Positions 1-8,328 of a stretch of DNA of 64,000 nt are shown here, in pieces; the stretch's first letter is position 1, and the number at the start of each line of letters is the position of its first letter. A program made the translations under genes and the position numbers. The stretch is from Candidatus Pseudomonas phytovorans. Lineage in GTDB: Bacteria; Pseudomonadota; Gammaproteobacteria; Pseudomonadales; Pseudomonadaceae. The stretch spans positions 4,810,001-4,874,000 of the forward strand of contig CP119325.1 in NCBI GenBank assembly GCA_029202525.1. The letters run 5' to 3'. Under the pieces are notes generated by a model. The model did not search any database. It was not told the origin of the DNA and saw only the letters and a list, made by a program, of their open reading frames with translations.

Positions 1-1
1 C

Positions 2-268
2 GAGCCACGCCCGGCCGACCTGGCGCGCACGGCGTGGCGCGAAGGGCAACTGGTACTCGACGGCTGGCCGCTGCGCCGCGCCCTGGCCGAACTGCAGCGC
101 TACCGCCCTGGCGTGCTGAGTTGCAGTGACGACGTGGCCGGGCTGCGCCTGGCCGGGGTCTATCCACTGGACGACACCGACCGCGCCCTGGTGGCGATCG
201 CAGAGGCGCTGCAGCTGAAGATCAGCACCTGGACGCGCTACTGGGTCCGGCTGATGCCAGCCACGTAA
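2..268 (+). CDS. FecR-family anti-sigma regulator, C-terminal part (5' end outside window)
   Basis: An open frame enters from the left edge and stops at TAA 266-268, giving the last 88 residues of a protein. The segment has the pattern of the periplasmic end of FecR/FpvR-type sigma regulators: a VLDGWPLRRALAELQRYRPG-like stretch followed by a V-Y-x-L-D-D-x-D loop and an ALQLKI strand. In that family this region contacts the signalling domain of a TonB-dependent receptor and passes the signal across the inner membrane to an ECF sigma factor. The next gene is such a receptor, transcribed the same way after about 100 bases, which supports a FecI-FecR-receptor unit whose sigma gene would lie to the left. 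The missing N-terminus cannot be judged. Confidence 0.8.
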   Translation, partial: EPRPADLARTAWREGQLVLDGWPLRRALAELQRYRPGVLSCSDDVAGLRLAGVYPLDDTDRALVAIAEALQLKISTWTRYWVRLMPAT

Positions 269-278
269 TAGCATCAGG

Positions 279-299
279 TGCAAATATTTATCAGCTGCA
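279..299 (+). promoter_or_regulatory. AT-rich stretch resembling a degenerate Fur site before the siderophore receptor
   Basis: The short gap between the FecR-like gene and the receptor contains TGCAAATATTTATCAG, an AT-rich block in a GC-rich setting that partly matches the repeated NATAAT hexamers of Fur boxes. Iron repression would be expected for a siderophore receptor. The match is weak and is offered only as a candidate. Confidence 0.25.
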
Positions 300-368
300 T
301 TGTCGGATTGGCCTCTCTCGTTCGAGCTCTCCTGCAAACCGCCCAATCAGGCATTTGAAGGAGCTGTC

Positions 369-2894
369 ATGCCCAGAACAACAAGCTGCCCATACCCGCG
401 CCGAAAACACCTCACCTCCTTTCTGCTTGGCAGCGCCATCGCGCTGCAGGCCGGGCTGCTGGCCCCGCTGCTGTCGAAGGGCGCCCAAGCCCATGCCGAA
501 CAGGCCGGCCGTGTCTACGACATCGCACCGGGGCCGTTGCTGACCACCTTGAACCGCTTTGCCCGCGAGGCCGATGTGCTGCTGTCGTTCGATGCGGCGC
601 TGACCCAGGGTCGGCAGAGCAGCGGGCTGCACGGCCGCTTCAACATCGAACAGGGGTTTGCCCAGCTGCTGGCCGGCAGTGGCCTGAAGGCCCAGCGGGT
701 GGGTAACGACTATGTGCTGGTGAGCCAGACCGAAGCAGCTTCGACGCTGCAATTGGGCGCAACCACCATCACGGGTGAGGGCCTGGGCCAGACCACCGAG
801 GGAAGCGGCTCGTACACCACTGGCGAAACCGCCGCCGCCACGCGCCTGAACCTGAGCCTGCGCAAAACCCCGCAGTCGATCAGCGTGGTCACCCGCCAGC
901 AGATGGATGACCAGAACCTGCAAAGTGTGTCCGAAGTGCTGAAGCAAACGCCCGGCGTCACGGTCAACCAGGAAAGCTCTGAAGCATTTACCTTCTATTC
1001 ACGCGGTTTCAAGCTGGACAACTACCAGTTCGATGGCGTGCCCAGCTTGTCCTCCGACGGCGGCTCATTGCGCGACAACTACAGCATTGGCAACAGCCTG
1101 GTCTATGACCGGGTCGAAGTGCTGAAGGGTGCCACCGGCCTGGTCAACGGTTCCGGCAACCCTTCGGGGGTCATCAACCTGGTGCGCAAGCGCCCCACTG
1201 CCGAACTGCAGGGCCGTATCGGTGCAGGTGCCGGGTCGTGGGACAAATACCAGGCCGACTTCGACCTGGCCGGCCCGCTGACCGACAGCGGTGCCGTCCG
1301 TGGCCGCATGGTCGCAGGCACTCAAGCCCAGCACAGCTACGTCGAGTACCTGACCGGCGAGCAGAACACCTTCTATGGCGTGTTGGAAGCCGACCTGAGC
1401 GAGAGCACCCTGTTCACCCTCGGCTACGACGTACAGAAAAACTACGACAACGGCAGCACCACCGGGGCGCTGCCGGCGTTCTTTCTCGATGGCCGTACGG
1501 TCAAGTTCGACCGTGACACCAACGCCGCCGACCGCTGGACCTGGCGTAACCAGGAAACCCAGCGCGCCTTTGCAGAACTTGCCCATACCTTCGACAACGA
1601 CTGGGTGCTCAAGGGCGTAATCAGCAGCCGCGATTACCGCTCGCGCGAGCTGATCTCGGGCATCAGCAGCGAGGCCATCCAGGCAGACGGCAGCATTTCC
1701 CATGGCTTTGTCGGCGGCAACATCGACCCCGAAACCGGCGCGGTGAACAACAACGGGACCGCGAGCAAATTCAACACCACCAGCAAGGAAAAAGGCCTGG
1801 ACCTTTATGCGCGCGGCCCGTTCACGCTGGGTGGGCGCGTGCATGAAGCCGTGTTCGGCTACAGCATCGCCCACACCAAGTCCACCTCCAAGCGTGATGA
1901 TGGCGTGACCAATGGCGTGATCAACGATGTATTCCAGTGGAACGGCTACGGCGATACCCCGACCAACTTCGAATGGTGGTCCACTTTCGATATCGAGGCG
2001 CGGCAGAAGGTAGGCTTCGCGGCAACCATTCTGAAACCCACCGACGCGCTGGCTGTCATCGTGGGGGCACGGATCGTCGACTACAAATGGGACATCGACA
2101 CGATCAACGCCATCGGTCGCCGCCTGCCGGCCAGCGCCACCAATTCAAGCGAAATCGTGCCTTACGCTGGCGTCACCTACGACCTGGACCGGTACCACAC
2201 GGTGTATGCCAGCTACACCGACATCTTCAAACCGCAGGCTTATAGCCTGGGTGCGGACGGCAAGCCCATCGACCCCCTTACCGGTGCAAGCTATGAGATT
2301 GGTATCAAAGGGGCCTACTTCGAAAACCGCCTGAATGCCAGCCTGGCCCTGTTCGAGCTGAAGCAGGACAACTTCGCGGTGCTCACCGGCGGCACCACGC
2401 CAAGTGGCGGCAGCGCCTACCGGGCGGCGCAAGGCGTCACCACCCGCGGCGTCGAGCTGGAAGTAAACGGCGAATTGCTGAAGGACCTGCAAGTGATGGC
2501 GGGCTACACCTTCGCCGAATCTCACGATGCTGATGACCAGCGCGTGGCGACCAACCAGCCGCAACACCTGCTCAAGCTGGCGACCAGCTACCGCCTGCCG
2601 GGCGATTGGCGCAAGTTCACCGTGGGCGGCAATGCGTACTGGCAGAGTTCGACCTTCTTCAAGCCAAGCGATGAGGACTGGTATGCGATCGATGACCCGG
2701 CTGCCAAGTTTGAGCAGAAGGCCTACGCGCTGGTGGGGCTGGTTGGTGGCTATGACTTTACCCGCAACCTGAAGGCAACCCTGAACGTCAACAACCTGTT
2801 CGACAAGCACTACTACAGCGGCATTGGCAACTACGGCACGGTTTTCTGGGGCGCGCCGCGTAACCTGATGGTCAATGTGAAGTACAGCTTCTAG
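369..2894 (+). CDS. TonB-dependent siderophore receptor with N-terminal signalling (STN) domain
   Basis: Outer-membrane receptor of about 841 residues for import of a ferric siderophore with energy from TonB-ExbBD. The ATG at 369 is chosen over an upstream in-frame TTG (300) because AAGGAG lies just before it and a signal peptide with a hydrophobic core (residues 17-36) follows. Residues about 47-117 form a secretin/TonB STN domain (RVYDIAPGPLLTTLNRFA), which marks transducer-type receptors. The plug starts near residue 160 (LRKTPQSISVVTRQQMDDQN) and has the QTPGVTV and SRGF motifs typical of FpvA/FoxA/FhuE-like receptors. The barrel ends in the canonical terminal Phe (VKYSF). With the FecR-like gene upstream it should both transport and signal its substrate. 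The ligand cannot be named from sequence. Confidence 0.93.
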   Translation: MPRTTSCPYPRRKHLTSFLLGSAIALQAGLLAPLLSKGAQAHAEQAGRVYDIAPGPLLTTLNRFAREADVLLSFDAALTQGRQSSGLHGRFNIEQGFAQLLAGSGLKAQRVGNDYVLVSQTEAASTLQLGATTITGEGLGQTTEGSGSYTTGETAAATRLNLSLRKTPQSISVVTRQQMDDQNLQSVSEVLKQTPGVTVNQESSEAFTFYSRGFKLDNYQFDGVPSLSSDGGSLRDNYSIGNSLVYDRVEVLKGATGLVNGSGNPSGVINLVRKRPTAELQGRIGAGAGSWDKYQADFDLAGPLTDSGAVRGRMVAGTQAQHSYVEYLTGEQNTFYGVLEADLSESTLFTLGYDVQKNYDNGSTTGALPAFFLDGRTVKFDRDTNAADRWTWRNQETQRAFAELAHTFDNDWVLKGVISSRDYRSRELISGISSEAIQADGSISHGFVGGNIDPETGAVNNNGTASKFNTTSKEKGLDLYARGPFTLGGRVHEAVFGYSIAHTKSTSKRDDGVTNGVINDVFQWNGYGDTPTNFEWWSTFDIEARQKVGFAATILKPTDALAVIVGARIVDYKWDIDTINAIGRRLPASATNSSEIVPYAGVTYDLDRYHTVYASYTDIFKPQAYSLGADGKPIDPLTGASYEIGIKGAYFENRLNASLALFELKQDNFAVLTGGTTPSGGSAYRAAQGVTTRGVELEVNGELLKDLQVMAGYTFAESHDADDQRVATNQPQHLLKLATSYRLPGDWRKFTVGGNAYWQSSTFFKPSDEDWYAIDDPAAKFEQKAYALVGLVGGYDFTRNLKATLNVNNLFDKHYYSGIGNYGTVFWGAPRNLMVNVKYSF

Positions 2895-2917
2895 GTATTT
2901 TCAGGGGCTGGAACGAA

Positions 2918-2941
2918 ACCCCCGGCACCCTCACGCCGGGG
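2918..2941 (+). terminator. GC-rich hairpin after the receptor gene
   Basis: Downstream of the receptor stop, CCCCGGC and GCCGGGG arms flank an 8-base loop. There is no U-tract, so this may be a weak or Rho-assisted terminator or only a 3' stabilising stem. Confidence 0.35.
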
Positions 2942-3040
2942 ACTGTGCCCATCGAACCAAAACTGCCCTTGCAGTAACCGACCGCCTTCGCTAGCGTGCG
3001 CGGCAGTTTGCCATTAGCCCAGCCAAGGATGCTGTAACGC

Positions 3041-4597
3041 ATGGACCGCTCTCTCGACCCGTCACCTGCCCGGCCGCGTGCCTCCTACTTCATTCGGCAC
3101 TGGCGCGGCGAGCTTTCACTGGCCCGGTCGTTCTGGGTCAACAGTGTGCTGCTTTCGGCAATCTGGCTACCTCTGTTAGGGCTTGAGCCGCTGGTACGTA
3201 AATACCCGCCCGGCGTCGGCAGCCTGGGCATCCTGTTGGTGGCCTTTGCCGCAATACTGGTATTCATGATTGCCATGTCGATCTGGCAAGGCGTCGGCAC
3301 CTGGCGCTCCGCTCGCCGGCATCGGGCCCAGGGTGGCCGGATGCTGTGGATACGGCTGGTGTACGCACTGATCCTGCTTGATTGCGCCTATGCCCTTTAC
3401 AGCCTGGCCGAGGCTGACGGCCAGGAGGCGCTCAAGTCTGCCTGGCAACTGTGGCGCGATCCGCAGCAGATCCCGTCTCACCACATCACCCTGCTGGCGC
3501 GGGACGAACTGGGGATTGCCGGCGGCTTGCCGCCAGGCAGCGCCGAGGCCGTGCGCCAGCAACTGGATGCGCACCCCGAGGTGACGCGTATTCAGCTGGA
3601 CAGCACCGGAGGCTTGCTCATCGAGGCGCAGGCCATCGCCAAGCTGGTCAAAGAAAAGGGGTTGATCACCTACACCAATGGCAATTGCCTGAGTGCCTGC
3701 ACCCTGGTGTACCAGGCAGGGCGGGAGCGCTGGCTGGGGCCAGAGGGGCGACTGGGTTATCACGCCAGTGGGTTGTATGGCACCGGTGCGAGCTCAACGA
3801 CAGTCGCAGAAATGTATCGCCAGGCGCTGCTCGACGATGGCCTGAGCGGAGCTTTCATCGACCAGGTGCTCAACACCCACCAAGACTCGATGTGGTTCCC
3901 CGACAGGGACACACTGCGCCGTGAACGCATCGTCACCAGGCTTGCCGACCCGGCTGACTTTGCCGACCGGTGGCTGGCACGCCTGCGCGAGCCCGGCCAA
4001 CTCGAGGCCTACCTGCGCCGCTCTGCGCTGATGCGAACCATGGAGCAGAAAGCCCCCGAACAGTTTGCGGCCGAAAAGCGCCAGTTCGCCGAGGCACTGC
4101 AGCAAGCCGAGCGATTTGACGCGGTGAACACCACGATCATCCAGCGGCAAAATGAGCTGCTCAGGCGGGCTATGCTGCAAGCGCCAGCGCCGGTGGCGCT
4201 GGACTTCTTGCGAGACGAGCTCGACTTCCTCGGCGCACTGGCCCAGATTGACTCAGAGGCTTGCTGGGCGTTTATTTCGGGCAAACCAGTGCGTGGCCCG
4301 ATACCGGAGCAGGTCGAGGCCAGCCGAAGGGCGGCTGGGGTACGCGTATTTGAAAGCGCCATGCCGCTGCGCGCGGATGATCCACCGGTACCGGTACCGG
4401 TGACGGTAGACGCGGACCTGGACGCCGTTTTCCGACGCGTCGAACAGCGCCTGCCTCAGGCTTACGAGCATTTCAGGTCGCACGATCGCGGCACGCTTTG
4501 CACGGTGCATCAGGCCTTGTACCGCGAGGCGCTGGCCCTGCCAGATCCGCAGCGGGCTGCAGCGGCACTGATGGAACTGAATGGCTATCGCCGCTGA
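3041..4597 (+). CDS. Membrane-anchored ClpP/crotonase-like putative periplasmic protease (COG3904-like)
   Basis: A 518-residue protein with three predicted N-terminal membrane helices (about 31-50, 60-84 and 102-123) followed by a soluble part. Residues 148-245 look like a ClpP/SppA-type fold: a Gly-Gly oxyanion motif in LDSTGG (187-191), a nucleophile-like Ser218 in NGNCLSACTLVYQAG and His241 in RLGYHASG. Those features recall COG3904 predicted periplasmic proteins and place a Ser-His pair at the expected spacing after the GG motif. The C-terminal 250 residues are helical and unrecognised. It is monocistronic, with no obvious partner next to it. The protease call is inference from motif order; substrate and role are unknown. 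Confidence 0.6.
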   Translation: MDRSLDPSPARPRASYFIRHWRGELSLARSFWVNSVLLSAIWLPLLGLEPLVRKYPPGVGSLGILLVAFAAILVFMIAMSIWQGVGTWRSARRHRAQGGRMLWIRLVYALILLDCAYALYSLAEADGQEALKSAWQLWRDPQQIPSHHITLLARDELGIAGGLPPGSAEAVRQQLDAHPEVTRIQLDSTGGLLIEAQAIAKLVKEKGLITYTNGNCLSACTLVYQAGRERWLGPEGRLGYHASGLYGTGASSTTVAEMYRQALLDDGLSGAFIDQVLNTHQDSMWFPDRDTLRRERIVTRLADPADFADRWLARLREPGQLEAYLRRSALMRTMEQKAPEQFAAEKRQFAEALQQAERFDAVNTTIIQRQNELLRRAMLQAPAPVALDFLRDELDFLGALAQIDSEACWAFISGKPVRGPIPEQVEASRRAAGVRVFESAMPLRADDPPVPVPVTVDADLDAVFRRVEQRLPQAYEHFRSHDRGTLCTVHQALYREALALPDPQRAAAALMELNGYRR

Positions 4598-4697
4598 GCA
4601 CCTGGGTTTGGCAAAGTCGCTGGAAGCCACAGCAGGGTCAAGACAAACAGTAACAAAGCACACGGCTAGGCACCTCGAACTTTGCAGGAGTATCACC

Positions 4698-5165
4698 ATG
4701 CAGATCCGTATCGTGGATTTCGCCGAAACCCGCGTGGCCGCGTTCGAACACCGAGGGTCGCCCGCCTTGGTCAATGAAAGCGTCGCGCGTTTTCGCCAAT
4801 GGCGTCTAACCAGCGGCCAGTCGCCGGTGGCCAGCAGCCGCACGTTCGGCATCCCCTACGACAACCCAGACACCACCCCGCCCCACGCCTTTCGCTTCGC
4901 CGTGTGTGGCGAAATGCGCGAGGCGGTGCAGCCCAATGAATTCGGCGTGCATGAACGGGTTATATCGGGGGGGCGTTGCGCGGTAATTCGGCATAGCGGC
5001 TCGCCGGCTTACATTGGCGAAACCATTTACCCGCTTTACCGGGACTGGCTGCCGTCAAGCAATGAAGAACTGCGCGACCATCCGTTGTTCTTCCAGTACC
5101 TGAGCGTGCACCCGGAAACGCCGCTGGAGCAGTGGGAAACGGATATTTATGTGCCGTTGAAGTAG
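4698..5165 (+). CDS. GyrI-like small-molecule-binding domain protein
   Basis: A 155-residue stand-alone GyrI-like (SbmC/Rob C-terminal type) domain. The ATG at 4698 follows GCAGGAG at good spacing. Family hallmarks include the opening IVDFAETRVAAFEHRG strand, the central FRFAVCGEMRE segment, a GGRCAVIRHSGSPAYIGETIYPLYRDWLP helix-strand unit and the closing ETPLEQWETDIYVPL strand. The domain binds small hydrophobic molecules in AraC-type regulators and stand-alone forms are linked to gyrase protection or drug sequestration. No DNA-binding domain is fused. Its 3' end adjoins the ruined end of the toxin gene on the opposite strand, so a rearrangement broke close to this gene. Confidence 0.8.
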   Translation: MQIRIVDFAETRVAAFEHRGSPALVNESVARFRQWRLTSGQSPVASSRTFGIPYDNPDTTPPHAFRFAVCGEMREAVQPNEFGVHERVISGGRCAVIRHSGSPAYIGETIYPLYRDWLPSSNEELRDHPLFFQYLSVHPETPLEQWETDIYVPLK

Positions 5166-5491
5166 GCCGGGCTTGCCCGCCCCATCGGCCCAGTAGTGGT
5201 ATTCGGGTGTGCGGTAGCCGTATTGCGCTGCAGTTTCTTGGGAGACATAGATTGCCGGGCGAACGAGCCGCTCGAAAAGGTGAAGATGCTAGCGACCTGG
5301 CGGATACGATTGAAGCAGGTCACATACTCCACAGCCAGTGTTTCCTGCTGGCGATTCCTTGCCCGCTTTTTAAGATACTCGTCGATAGAGCGTTCGCCAC
5401 AGCCAATACCACCGAGTTCATGAACTTCACTCACTTTTACAGGCTTGCTCAACTCCACGGGGCAGGTTTGGACATGAGTTTCTGCAGGCAC
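5150..5491 (-). pseudogene. TacT-like GNAT toxin, frameshifted and truncated
   Basis: The frame read leftward from 5491 starts like a TacT toxin: VELSKPVKVSEVHELGG, then CGERSIDEYLKKRA, the standard first helix of these tRNA-acetylating GNATs, then FTFSSGSF and SPKKLQRNT. After that the reading frame is wrong. Shifting by one base near 5210-5225 restores LPHTRIPLLGR (to about 5185), the strand that normally precedes the acetyl-CoA-binding motif. Homology then stops, just beyond the stop of the GyrI-like gene. The acetyl-CoA-binding half is therefore missing. A GTG at 5458 overlapping the antitoxin stop is an alternative original start. The product should be inactive; the antitoxin next to it looks intact. 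Confidence 0.75.
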
Positions 5492-5736
5492 TTGTTATCC
5501 TTTAGCGCGTTCTGCTCCAGTGCCTGCTCGAAACGACCAAAGGCTTCATCGCTGAGAGGGAACGGCTGCCGGTCCATGATCACTGCCTCTGCTCGCCGGC
5601 AGGCAGCCTCCAGGATGAAGCTGGTTCTGTCCATTCCCTGTAGCTTTACAGCCGCGTCGATCAGGCGACTTATCCTGGTATTCACTCGCATATTGATCAG
5701 TACGGGCTTATCACGTTCTGTGGTTTGAGACGACAT
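5449..5736 (-). CDS. TacA-type (DUF1778) ribbon-helix-helix antitoxin
   Basis: A 95-residue antitoxin of the DUF1778 family. Residues 12-50 (VLINMRVNTRISRLIDAAVKLQG, then MDRTSFILEAACRRAE) form the ribbon-helix-helix DNA-binding module. The C-terminal part (PLSDEAFGRFEQALEQ) is the toxin-neutralising helix pair. It overlaps the following toxin frame, as is usual in TacAT operons. A TACCA-N8-TGGTA palindrome lies 50 bases upstream and could be its operator. Because the toxin is broken, this is an orphan antitoxin; it could still repress its own promoter or cross-neutralise related toxins. Confidence 0.88.
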   Translation of the reverse strand: MSSQTTERDKPVLINMRVNTRISRLIDAAVKLQGMDRTSFILEAACRRAEAVIMDRQPFPLSDEAFGRFEQALEQNALKDNKCLQKLMSKPAPWS

Positions 5737-5787
5737 GGCTATCTCTCAATGGCTGTGGACGGGGCACTCGACCTGTTTCCAGACGGA

Positions 5788-5805
5788 TACCATGCTCTCT
5801 TGGTA
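5788..5805 (-). promoter_or_regulatory. Candidate antitoxin operator (TACCA-N8-TGGTA)
   Basis: A perfect 5-base inverted repeat, TACCA and TGGTA separated by eight bases, sits about 50 bases upstream of the DUF1778 antitoxin start, where ribbon-helix-helix antitoxins normally bind to autorepress. The assignment rests on position and symmetry alone. Confidence 0.4.
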
Positions 5806-5873
5806 AACTACCCGCCAGCCTAGAGAAACGCAGATCCTTTTTGTTGCAAGCATTTGCTAAGCCACACCCAGCA

Positions 5874-6938
5874 ATGTGCTACGACGCCCCCAAAATCCTG
5901 TATTCGGTACCGAAAGCGTTGAACGATACGACCGCTAACCCAGGCTCTAAGCCAGAAACCACGCGCCCTGAGCCGTCACGCCGCTTCAGCGTTGCACCGA
6001 TGATGGATTGGACCGACCGCCACTGCCGGTTCTTCCTGCGCCTGCTCTCCAGGCAAACGCTGCTCTACACCGAAATGGTCACCACCGGTGCCCTGCTGCA
6101 CAACGACGCCCACCGCTTCCTGCGCCACGATGCCTCCGAGCACCCGTTGGCGCTGCAACTTGGCGGCAGCGTGCCGGCCGACCTGGCCGCGTGCGCACGC
6201 CTGGCCGAGCAAGCGGGCTACGACGAGGTCAACCTCAATGTCGGCTGCCCGAGCGACCGGGTGCAGAACAACATGATCGGCGCCTGCCTGATGGCGCATC
6301 CGGCGCTGGTGGCCGATTGCGTGAAGGCCATGCGTGATGCGGTATCGACCCCGATAACGGTCAAGCACCGCATTGGCATCAATGGCCGCGACAGCTATGC
6401 CGAACTGTGCGACTTCGTCGGGCAGGTGCGCGAGGCGGGGTGCCGGAGTTTTACCGTGCATGCGCGTATCGCCATTCTGGAAGGGCTGTCGCCGAAGGAG
6501 AACCGCGAGGTTCCGCCGCTGCGCTATGACGTGGCAGCGCAGTTGAAGGCGGACTTCCCGGACCTGGAGATTGTGCTTAACGGCGGGATCAAGACCCTGG
6601 AAGAATGCCAGGCGCACCTTGAAACCTTCGACGGTGTGATGCTGGGGCGTGAGGCGTACCACAACCCTTACCTGCTGGCCGAGGTTGACCAGCAGCTGTT
6701 TGGCAGCGAGGCACCGGTAATCAGCCGTAGCCAGGCGCTGGCGCAATTGCGGCCCTATATTGTGGCGCACATGGAAAGTGGTGGCGCGATGCACCATGTT
6801 ACCCGGCATATCCTGGGGCTGGCCCAAGGCTTCAAGGGGGCGCGGCGCTTCCGTCAGCTGCTGTCGGCAGACATTCACAAAGCGGCTGAGCCGTTGGCGG
6901 TGTTTGATCAGGCGGTGGAGTTGTTGCACGGGCGGTGA
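5874..6938 (+). CDS. dusA: tRNA-dihydrouridine synthase A
   Basis: FMN enzyme that reduces uridine to dihydrouridine in the D-loop of tRNA (U20/U20a for DusA) using NADPH. The family signature RFSVAPMMDWTDRHCR is at residues 37-52, the catalytic Cys125 is in LNVGCPSDRV, and the FMN-binding LNGGIKT and MLGREAYHNPYLL motifs are present. A C-terminal helical tRNA-binding domain follows (HHVTRHILGLAQGFKGARRFR). Length (354 residues) fits DusA. The start is uncertain: ATG 5874 and an upstream TTG 5841 are both in frame, and neither has a strong ribosome site. It stands alone, followed by a REP element and tal. Confidence 0.95.
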   Translation: MCYDAPKILYSVPKALNDTTANPGSKPETTRPEPSRRFSVAPMMDWTDRHCRFFLRLLSRQTLLYTEMVTTGALLHNDAHRFLRHDASEHPLALQLGGSVPADLAACARLAEQAGYDEVNLNVGCPSDRVQNNMIGACLMAHPALVADCVKAMRDAVSTPITVKHRIGINGRDSYAELCDFVGQVREAGCRSFTVHARIAILEGLSPKENREVPPLRYDVAAQLKADFPDLEIVLNGGIKTLEECQAHLETFDGVMLGREAYHNPYLLAEVDQQLFGSEAPVISRSQALAQLRPYIVAHMESGGAMHHVTRHILGLAQGFKGARRFRQLLSADIHKAAEPLAVFDQAVELLHGR

Positions 6939-6984
6939 TCAGCCCATGCAGCTAACGCGGTGAATGGCACGGGCTTCGCCCGTG

Positions 6985-7011
6985 TTCGCGGGCAAGCCCG
7001 CTCCCACAGGG
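6985..7011 (+). repeat. Single REP element (GCGGGC class)
   Basis: TTCGCGGGCAAGCCCGCTCC followed by CACAGG is the Pseudomonas REP core, an imperfect palindrome. Unlike the other REP loci in the window it is a singlet with no inverted partner within 100 bases, although a small GGGCTTCGCCC stem lies just to its left. Confidence 0.85.
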
Positions 7012-7194
7012 ATCGCGTCAGCTTTCAGGTGGTGAGCAACACCGTTGCTCCTGCAAGGGATCGCAAGCTTCAGCATTTGTGTATGCGGAACCTCACGGCG
7101 GCCTGGCACTCGAATCTTCACCTTTCCTACAGCCCCTTGAGCGGCTGTCAGGGCTCGGGTAATGTCGAGTAAATGCACAGGACAGAGCACGCCC

Positions 7195-8121
7195 ATGACT
7201 TCCAAGCTGGAACAACTCAAGCAGTTCACCACTGTGGTCGCCGACACCGGGGACCTGGATGCCATCACCCGCCTGAAGCCGGTCGATGCCACCACCAACC
7301 CGTCGCTGTTGCTCAAGGCCGCCGCCATCCCCGGCTACGCCGACCTGCTCAAGCAGGTGAAGGGTGATGCCAAAGGTGATGTCGACCTGGCCTGCGACAA
7401 GTTCGCGGTGGCCGTGGGTTCGGGCATTCTCAAGGTCATTCCGGGGCGTATCTCCACCGAAGTGGATGCTCGTCTGTCGTTCGATGAACCGGCGCTGGTG
7501 GCCAAAGCGCACAAGCTGATCGAGCTGTATGAAAAAGCCGGCGTTGGCCGTGATCGCGTACTGATCAAACTGGCTTCCACCTGGGAAGGCATCCGCGCCG
7601 CGGAGCAGCTGGAAAAGGAAGGCATCCAGACCAACCTCACCCTGCTGTTCTCCTTCGCCCAGGCCCAGGCCTGTGCCGATGCCGGGGTTTTCCTGATTTC
7701 ACCGTTTGTGGGCCGTATCTACGACTGGTACAAGAAGAGCACCGGCAAGGAATACGTGGGCGCCGAAGACCCTGGCGTGCAGTCGGTGACGCGCATCTAC
7801 AACTACTACAAGGCCAATGGCTACAACACCGTGGTCATGGGCGCCAGCTTCCGCAATATCGGCCAGATCGAGCACTTGGCCGGCTGCGACCGCCTGACCA
7901 TCAGCCCCGAGCTGTTGCAGCAGTTGAGCGATGACCAAGGTGAACTGCCGCGCGTGCTCAAGCCGGGCAATGCCGGCGAGGCCAAGCAGCAGCTGAATGA
8001 AAGCCAGTTCCGCTGGGCGATGAACGAAGATGCCATGGGCACCGAGAAACTGGCCGAGGGTATTCGCCAGTTTGCGCGGGATCAGGAGAAGCTGGAGAAA
8101 TTGATGGCTGAAAAAGCCTGA
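7195..8121 (+). CDS. tal: Transaldolase
   Basis: Transaldolase of the non-oxidative pentose phosphate pathway, moving dihydroxyacetone from sedoheptulose-7-phosphate to glyceraldehyde-3-phosphate. The 308 residues match the long (TalB-like) class. Visible signatures are DATTNPSLLLKA (31-42) and the Schiff-base Lys125 in RVLIKLASTWEG, followed by TNLTLLFSFAQAQACADAG and SPFVGRIYDWY. ATG 7195 is preferred to an in-frame ATG at 7162 because the family begins MTSKLEQLK. In P. aeruginosa this gene also precedes the rssC/rssB block. Confidence 0.97.
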   Translation: MTSKLEQLKQFTTVVADTGDLDAITRLKPVDATTNPSLLLKAAAIPGYADLLKQVKGDAKGDVDLACDKFAVAVGSGILKVIPGRISTEVDARLSFDEPALVAKAHKLIELYEKAGVGRDRVLIKLASTWEGIRAAEQLEKEGIQTNLTLLFSFAQAQACADAGVFLISPFVGRIYDWYKKSTGKEYVGAEDPGVQSVTRIYNYYKANGYNTVVMGASFRNIGQIEHLAGCDRLTISPELLQQLSDDQGELPRVLKPGNAGEAKQQLNESQFRWAMNEDAMGTEKLAEGIRQFARDQEKLEKLMAEKA

Positions 8122-8210
8122 TACATATCGGGTTTGCCTGACGGGTGGGAAGTGTTCAGCATTTTCCGCCCGTTTTGTTTTGCCAAGCCTTTGTTGTGTA
8201 TTGAATTCTC

Positions 8211-8309
8211 GGGCCCCTTCGCGGGCACGCCCGCTCCCACAGAGATCTCCACAGTGCTTGAAAGCACCGCCTGACCTGTGGGAGCGGGCGTGCCCGCGAA
8301 GAGGCCCGC
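8211..8309. repeat. REP inverted pair (GCGGGC class) between tal and the PhoD-like gene
   Basis: Two REP cores face each other (CTTCGCGGGCACGCCCGCTC ending CCCACAG at left and its reverse complement at right, extended by GGGCC/GGCCC), separated by about 35 bases. The whole unit could fold into a long stem. It lies between two genes of the same strand and may insulate or terminate tal transcripts. Confidence 0.9.
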
Positions 8310-8328
8310 ATAGCCACCCGAGCTGTCA

